Shown one piece after another: positions 6,655 to 7,176 of a DNA stretch of 7,176 nucleotides (positions within the stretch are counted from its first letter, which is position 1; every line of letters starts with the position of its first letter). The DNA lies in the NCBI GenBank assembly GCA_030765605.1, contig JAVCCG010000032.1:1-7176 (forward strand), read 5' to 3'. This DNA is from Candidatus Alcyoniella australis. GTDB taxonomy: Bacteria; Lernaellota; Lernaellaia; JAVCCG01; Alcyoniellaceae. A program made the translations under genes and the position numbers. The notes under the pieces are model-generated. The model ran no database searches, was not told the DNA's origin, and saw only the letters and a list, made by a program, of their open reading frames with translations.

Positions 6655-6683
6655 ATCCTATAACGCGTCCTATGGAGCGTCAA
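6655..6683 (-). promoter_or_regulatory. Sigma70-type promoter for the hydrolase-argS-rmlA run
   Basis: On the minus strand TTGACG (6683-6678) matches the -35 consensus at five of six positions. It is followed by 17 bp and TAGGAT (6660-6655), a four-of-six -10 element. Transcription would start near 6648, leaving a leader of about 16 nt that contains the GAGGAG ribosome binding site of the hydrolase gene. The -35 lies next to the tandem repeat that begins at 6686. Confidence 0.65.
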
Positions 6684-6685
6684 TT

Positions 6686-6741
6686 GGCAGCTTCAAGCCG
6701 CAGCATGGCACGCGGCAGCTTGGAGCTGCGGCATGGCACGC
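6686..6741. repeat. Two tandem copies of a 28-bp hairpin-forming repeat
   Basis: Units 6686-6713 and 6714-6741 are adjacent and agree at 24 of 28 positions; both begin GGCAGCTT and end GCATGGCACGC. The second contains a perfect stem GCAGCT-tgg-AGCTGC (6715-6729). The first can form the same stem with one A-C mismatch that the second copy turns into an A-T pair, so the ability to fold is kept. Confidence 0.75.
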
Positions 6742-6823
6742 GAGCGGACCAGGGTCGTCGCTCCACGACCCTCCCCGCGCCCGGCTTTGAGCCGGGGGCA
6801 AGGCTCGCGTAGTTCGCTGGTCC
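6738..6823. repeat. Compound palindromic element with interleaved stems
   Basis: Four perfect pairings occur here. ACGCGAGC (6738-6745) pairs with GCTCGCGT (6803-6810), GGACCAG (6746-6752) with CTGGTCC (6817-6823), GGGTCGT (6752-6758) with ACGACCC (6765-6771) around a 6-nt loop, and CCCGGC (6780-6785) with GCCGGG (6791-6796) around a 5-nt loop. The first two pairs are in A-B-A'-B' order, so they are mutually exclusive or form a pseudoknot. Confidence 0.6.
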
Positions 6824-6845
6824 TAATGCCACGACCCACCCCGCG
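6763..6845. repeat. 17-bp direct repeat (two copies)
   Basis: Positions 6763-6779 and 6829-6845 share CCACGACCC, one differing base (T or A) and CCCCGCG, giving 16 of 17 identical positions. The copies bracket the CCCGGC hairpin, so this block looks duplicated or assembled from repeated modules. Confidence 0.6.
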
Positions 6846-6862
6846 GCGGAGGTGGAGTGGGT

Positions 6863-6884
6863 AATAATGTTGGATAACATTATT
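6863..6884. repeat. Perfect AT-rich palindrome with 9-bp arms
   Basis: AATAATGTT (6863-6871), GGAT, AACATTATT (6876-6884) is a perfect inverted repeat in otherwise GC-rich DNA. It could be a binding site for a dimeric regulator or a hairpin. The half-sites recall the ATAATG/CATTAT halves of Fur-type boxes, but the central spacing is wider, so this is only a suggestion. No U-run follows, so a terminator is unlikely. Confidence 0.5.
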
Positions 6885-6934
6885 TGGTAGGCGCGAGCAG
6901 CGCATTGTCTTGAGATTTACCACCTGACCAAGCA

Positions 6935-7088
6935 CGACAGCCCGCTCAGCGCGTTCTCATCGGAAGGTGGACTGATAAGCGCAGTTTGCGGTGCCATGTG
7001 CCACGCCACGATCTATGACCGATAATCGTGCGGAACATTTTGTCTCGATGAACAACACTTCTTTGAGACCGCGCTGAGCGAGCTGTCG
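6935..7088. repeat. Long inverted repeat: 25-bp arms, 104-bp interior
   Basis: The left arm (6935-6959) and the reverse complement of the right arm (7064-7088) agree at 23 of 25 positions. Pairing can continue inward after a short internal loop between GAAGGTG (6963-6969) and CACTTC (7056-7061) with one bulge. Inside lies a further 6-bp inverted repeat, CACGAT (7007-7012) and ATCGTG (7025-7030). The whole could be a structured RNA, a cruciform or a 154-bp miniature element with terminal inverted repeats. No clear target-site duplication or transposase was seen. Confidence 0.6.
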
Positions 7089-7174
7089 CACCCGGCTTCG
7101 AGCCGCCTATGAAAGAGGGCAGTCAAGTATCGTTGCTGGTTTTCCTCCGGCGAGGATGATTTCAGCTCCCTCCA
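7013..7174 (-). other. Open frame running in from the right edge, doubtful
   Basis: On the minus strand one frame is open for 53 codons from the window edge to a TAG at 7015-7013, with no ATG. It contains a segment reading ENQQRYLTALFHRRLEAG. A second frame has an ATG at 7175 and ends at a TAG at 7109-7107 after 22 codons (starting MEGAEIILAGGK). One of them could be the 3' end of a gene or pseudogene lying to the right, but neither carries a motif I recognise, and the first runs into the inverted repeat. Confidence 0.15.
7091..7105. repeat. Small hairpin related to the one at 6780-6796
   Basis: CGGCT-tcg-AGCCG forms a perfect 5-bp stem. Together with two preceding C residues it reads CCCGGCTT, C, GAGCCG, the same as the hairpin at 6780 except for one loop base and the last stem bases. 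It lies directly beside the right arm of the long inverted repeat. Confidence 0.45.
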
Positions 7175-7176
7175 TC

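Larger units (their letters stand above)
6632..7176. other. Gene-poor, repeat-rich intergenic region
   Basis: No convincing gene is seen here. The stretch holds the operon promoter at its left end and then, going right, a 28-bp tandem repeat, a cluster of GC-rich hairpins, an AT-rich palindrome, a long inverted repeat pair and a further small hairpin, ending at the window edge in short open frames. Frames that cross it in either direction are short, rich in Arg, Ala and Pro, and have no recognisable motif. Confidence 0.7.

Noticed and set aside
6746-6823. A tRNA-like layout on the minus strand: 78 nt closed by a 7-bp stem (GGACCAG/CTGGTCC), with a 5-bp arm whose 7-nt loop CTCAAAG could hold a CAA anticodon.
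   Set aside because: There is no TTCRA T-loop, the arm next to the 3' stem has a 6-nt loop of the wrong sequence, and there is no D-arm with GG. The pairing is better explained by the palindrome cluster.
6485-6935. Several short open frames of 66-105 codons on both strands across the hydrolase start and the repeat region.
   Set aside because: They cross the promoter, tandem repeat and hairpins, have no recognisable domains, and their composition follows the repeats.

Overview
The window is a GC-rich bacterial chromosomal segment in which every recognisable gene lies on the minus strand. A lipoprotein signal, a secreted alpha/beta hydrolase, a membrane-anchored SPOR protein and dTDP-sugar genes point to a Gram-negative bacterium. 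Arginyl-tRNA synthetase sits directly upstream of a SPOR-domain protein and downstream of a tiny four-cysteine protein, an arrangement I loosely associate with the former Deltaproteobacteria. That placement is an inference, not proven here.

Reading in the direction of transcription (right to left), positions 7176-6632 hold no convincing gene. This stretch carries a dense set of palindromes and repeats: a 25-bp inverted repeat pair at 6935-7088, a 9-bp-arm AT-rich palindrome at 6863-6884, GC-rich hairpins at 6738-6823 and a 28-bp tandem repeat at 6686-6741. These end beside a good sigma70-type promoter (6655-6683). Next comes a tightly packed seven-gene run: a secreted alpha/beta hydrolase (5870-6631), a nitrilase-superfamily protein (5009-5869), a 67-residue CX2C protein (4809-5012), argS (3167-4822), a SPOR-domain protein (2396-3127), a long-form glucose-1-phosphate thymidylyltransferase (1322-2386) and a short RmlC-like cupin (858-1313). 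Neighbours overlap or lie within 0-39 nt, so they probably form one operon or closely coupled transcription units. After a 205-nt gap with a stem-loop and a possible operator, a separate gene for an FGE-sulfatase (SUMF1) domain lipoprotein runs off the left edge.

The operon mixes core translation (ArgS), envelope and cell-division functions (SPOR), activated-sugar supply for surface polysaccharide (RmlA and RmlC-like) and two hydrolase-fold proteins. The most notable observation is that the nitrilase-family protein keeps its Glu and Lys positions and the N-carbamoylputrescine-amidase-like framework but has Ala (GCG) where the catalytic Cys should be. It looks like a naturally inactive pseudoenzyme or one with a changed function, and its gene is coupled by an ATGA overlap to the CX2C protein. 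No CRISPR array, tRNA, rRNA or recognisable transposase was seen.
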